A stretch of DNA of 64,000 nucleotides, taken from NCBI RefSeq assembly GCF_017591435.1, contig NC_059256.1, forward strand, positions 415,374 to 479,373. The letters are read 5' to 3'. Under the pieces are notes generated by a model, which was given only the letters and a program-made list of their open reading frames with translations, did no database searches and was not told the DNA's origin. The position numbers and the translations under genes were made by a program. The DNA is from Portunus trituberculatus. Its lineage: Eukaryota; Arthropoda; Malacostraca; Decapoda; Portunidae. Positions 61,830 to 64,000 of the stretch are shown here, piece by piece (position 1 is the stretch's first letter; each line of letters starts with the position of its first letter).

Positions 61830-62442
61830 ATGAAGCCACTGCCTCGTTCACACCCAGCACATAGATCCCCTCGATGTGCTTGGACCGGTGGATCTGGTGG
61901 GCAGGTGCAGGACTCTGACATGATCAGCAGGCGGGTTTATTTGTCTATCTTTTTATCTGCTTATCCATTCATCTATCAATCTATCAAACAGTACTCACCA
62001 ATCTCCAGGTAACAGTGGCACTAGTTGGGGTGGAGGAGGACGGGAAGCCTTGCTCCAGAGTGGGTGTGAGCAGTGCAGCTCGTGCCTCTACCTCATCAAC
62101 GCCACCACCCACCACCCGAACTGGCATCACCACACCGCCCACCTGCGCCAAAATTATTGGTATGACTCTCAGGAGGAGGGAGAATAAGAGACAGCGGTAA
62201 GAGCTTGAATGATGTTTTCTATATGACAAAGGGCACTAGCGAAGGGCAACAAAAGAGTGAAAAGAAAGCCTCACTGAGATGCCATAACTTAATACAAGGA
62301 GAAACTATCACTGTGCCTCATTGACCCAGAATCATCCAAGGTGGAGTTTTTAGGTTTGAGAAAAGAGATCAGCTTTGGAGACAGATGAGGTGGCAGTGGT
62401 GCCATCAGGATAAAATAAAGGAGGGAAAGATGAAGAAGTAAA
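61830..62442 (-). pseudogene. Robo-like exon A, partial B, and LINE relic: third start of the unit
   Basis: Counterpart of 39485-40142 on the same strand. Exon A (about 62134-61991) ends PTSATVTWRL with the donor intact but has lost 36 bases (12 codons) between two acgcca repeats. Exon B survives only as its first part (61889-61830). The unit then enters the family A LINE linker relic and stops at the N gap. Confidence 0.65.
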
Positions 62443-62942
62443 NNNNNNNNNNNNNNNNNNNNNNNNNNNNNNNNNNNNNNNNNNNNNNNNNNNNNNNNNN
62501 NNNNNNNNNNNNNNNNNNNNNNNNNNNNNNNNNNNNNNNNNNNNNNNNNNNNNNNNNNNNNNNNNNNNNNNNNNNNNNNNNNNNNNNNNNNNNNNNNNNN
62601 NNNNNNNNNNNNNNNNNNNNNNNNNNNNNNNNNNNNNNNNNNNNNNNNNNNNNNNNNNNNNNNNNNNNNNNNNNNNNNNNNNNNNNNNNNNNNNNNNNNN
62701 NNNNNNNNNNNNNNNNNNNNNNNNNNNNNNNNNNNNNNNNNNNNNNNNNNNNNNNNNNNNNNNNNNNNNNNNNNNNNNNNNNNNNNNNNNNNNNNNNNNN
62801 NNNNNNNNNNNNNNNNNNNNNNNNNNNNNNNNNNNNNNNNNNNNNNNNNNNNNNNNNNNNNNNNNNNNNNNNNNNNNNNNNNNNNNNNNNNNNNNNNNNN
62901 NNNNNNNNNNNNNNNNNNNNNNNNNNNNNNNNNNNNNNNNNN
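62443..62942. other. Assembly gap, 500 N
   Basis: Exactly 500 N. The left flank is inside a duplicated LINE relic, so further copies of the 6.9-kb unit could be hidden here. Confidence 1.
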
Positions 62943-63228
62943 ATAGGGAAGATCTGTGTATGTGGAATGAAAGAATGTCGAGAGGGCATGGGAAAAAACT
63001 AAAAATGGCCACTTATAGGAGAGATGTGAAAAAATATAGCTTCCCTCATAGAAGGGTGGAAGCATGGAATAGTTTAGACGTGGAAGTGGTCAACGCAAGG
63101 AATATTCATGATTTTAAGAAAAAGCTGGACATTAATAGATATGGAAATGGGACAACACGAGCATAGCGCTCTTCCCGTATGTTACAATTAGGTAAATACA
63201 ATTAGGTAAATACACACACACACACACA
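62943..63228 (+). mobile_element. Family C LINE, 3' end with repeat tail
   Basis: Encodes the RT C-terminus (LKMATYRRDVKKYSFPHRRV, EAWNSLDVEVVNARNIHDFK, KKLDINRYGNGTTRA, stop at 63164-63166). A short 3' UTR follows and then two tandem caattaggtaaata units that run into (AC)n at about 63212-63231. The open frame is intact over its visible length. The 5' part lies in the gap. Confidence 0.83.
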
Positions 63229-63231
63229 CAC

Positions 63232-64000
63232 GAGACGCAGCAGAGGAAGGACGCGATACCGTCGCTCCCGACAATCAGCTGATCTTCACTACTTTTGTTT
63301 GGGTTTACAGTGGCCTGGGCGATAAGTGTGGACTCATTTTTCCTTTCATGAATACAGTGTTAAATAATGATGAGTGAGAAAGATATTCCATCTAAATGCA
63401 GGTATGTGACAAGGGAAAGAATGAAAGCTGATGATGACAATGTTGGTGAGGGAGGAGGAGAATTTGAAGGCTTTGATACGGCGCAAACTTCACTATTTGA
63501 TAGAGTCTTAACTATCGAACGTAAATTAGATAAATTGATAAAGGAGAGTATGGGAATGAAAGAGAATGAAGAACAGGATAAAGAGCTCCAGAAATTGAAA
63601 GAAAGGATAAAAGAGTGGAAGAAAACGAAACTAGGCTAAGAACCGAAAATGAAGAATTAAAAGTCCAAATAGCGAACTAGAAGAAATTGATGGAAGAAGG
63701 ACTCGGTAAAGCCGAGAAAGAAAAAGAAAAGCTAAAAGATCTAGTTAACAAAGAAGAAGAAAGAGTACAAGACGTGATTAAAAAAGAAGTACAAGCATGG
63801 AGAATCCAAGATAAGAAAGACAAGGAATCATTTCAAGAAGTATTTCAAGAACAGTTAAAAGAAAGAGATGAAAATATGACAAGCAAAATGATAGGAGTCC
63901 TCAAGAAAAAGAAAATTTAGTAAGAGAAATTGCGGAAAAAAGAAGAGTGTAATTATTTTGGACTGAAAGAAAAAATGTTAAATATAGACCAAGAAGGGAA
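63232..64000 (+). mobile_element. Family C-type LINE, 5' leader and ORF1 (runs off the window)
   Basis: Directly after the AC array a new leader starts (gagacgcagcagaggaagga), then ATG at 63367 (or 63370). The first frame (MSEKDIPSKCRYVTRERMKA) is rich in Glu and Lys and strongly heptad-like (LTIERKLDKLIKESM..LQKLKERIKE). It stops at 63637-63639, and a shifted frame continues from 63687 to 63920 with the same coiled-coil character. A coiled-coil ORF1 is typical of LINE RNA-binding proteins. Assignment to family C rests on its position after a family C tail and is not proven. Confidence 0.6.

Overview
This is a eukaryotic draft-assembly window, most likely from an arthropod and probably a decapod crustacean (inference). 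It has no operons, bacterial genes or viral genome. The signs are very long dinucleotide arrays (one pure TA array of about 704 bp), dense decayed LINE, LTR, Penelope, hAT and Tigger elements, tRNA-derived SINEs, degenerate GGTTA/TTAGG-type tracts, and pieces of intron-split animal genes (a KIF28-like kinesin and a Roundabout-like receptor). Three gaps of exactly 500 N (31047-31546, 37331-37830, 62443-62942) are scaffold placeholders, so junctions near them need caution.

Layout. 1-3138: minus-strand APE-type LINE (family A here). 3142-3845: the TA array. 4.9-7.5 kb: decayed Penelope-like element with RT and GIY-YIG parts. 7.5-9.7 kb: AT-rich, with a perfect hairpin and degenerate telomere-like repeats. 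9.7-31.0 kb: a nest in which a family B LINE (I-group-like: gag-like ORF1 with CCHC knuckles, then APE, RT, RNase H) is followed by 5'-truncated copies of itself and a Ty3/Gypsy element. A block of about 7 kb covering both elements is repeated head-to-tail (13031-19905 and 19908-26939), and a block of about 1 kb inside the Gypsy pol is repeated again (28658-29684 and 29685-30675).

31.5-62.4 kb: segmental duplications. 31547-37330 is largely an inverted copy of 44.3-51.5 kb. 39485-46364 recurs in direct orientation as 56031-61829, which then joins back to the start of the unit (61830-62442), a head-to-tail junction. These blocks carry three copies of the 5' part of the kinesin gene, Robo-like FN3 exons, a hAT-like element with a perfect 8-bp target duplication, a foldback element and a tRNA-derived SINE. 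51.2-55.7 kb holds a gag-like fragment, a third LINE (family C), a Tigger/pogo remnant and a complete-looking SINE. 62.9-64.0 kb holds the 3' end of one family C LINE followed by the 5' end and ORF1 of another.

The least expected signals are an AT-AC (U12-type) intron in the kinesin gene, preserved in all three copies, and a conserved 3' hairpin plus ATCC-repeat tail on the family B LINE into which later truncated copies of the same LINE appear to have landed. I see no intact complete host gene in the window.
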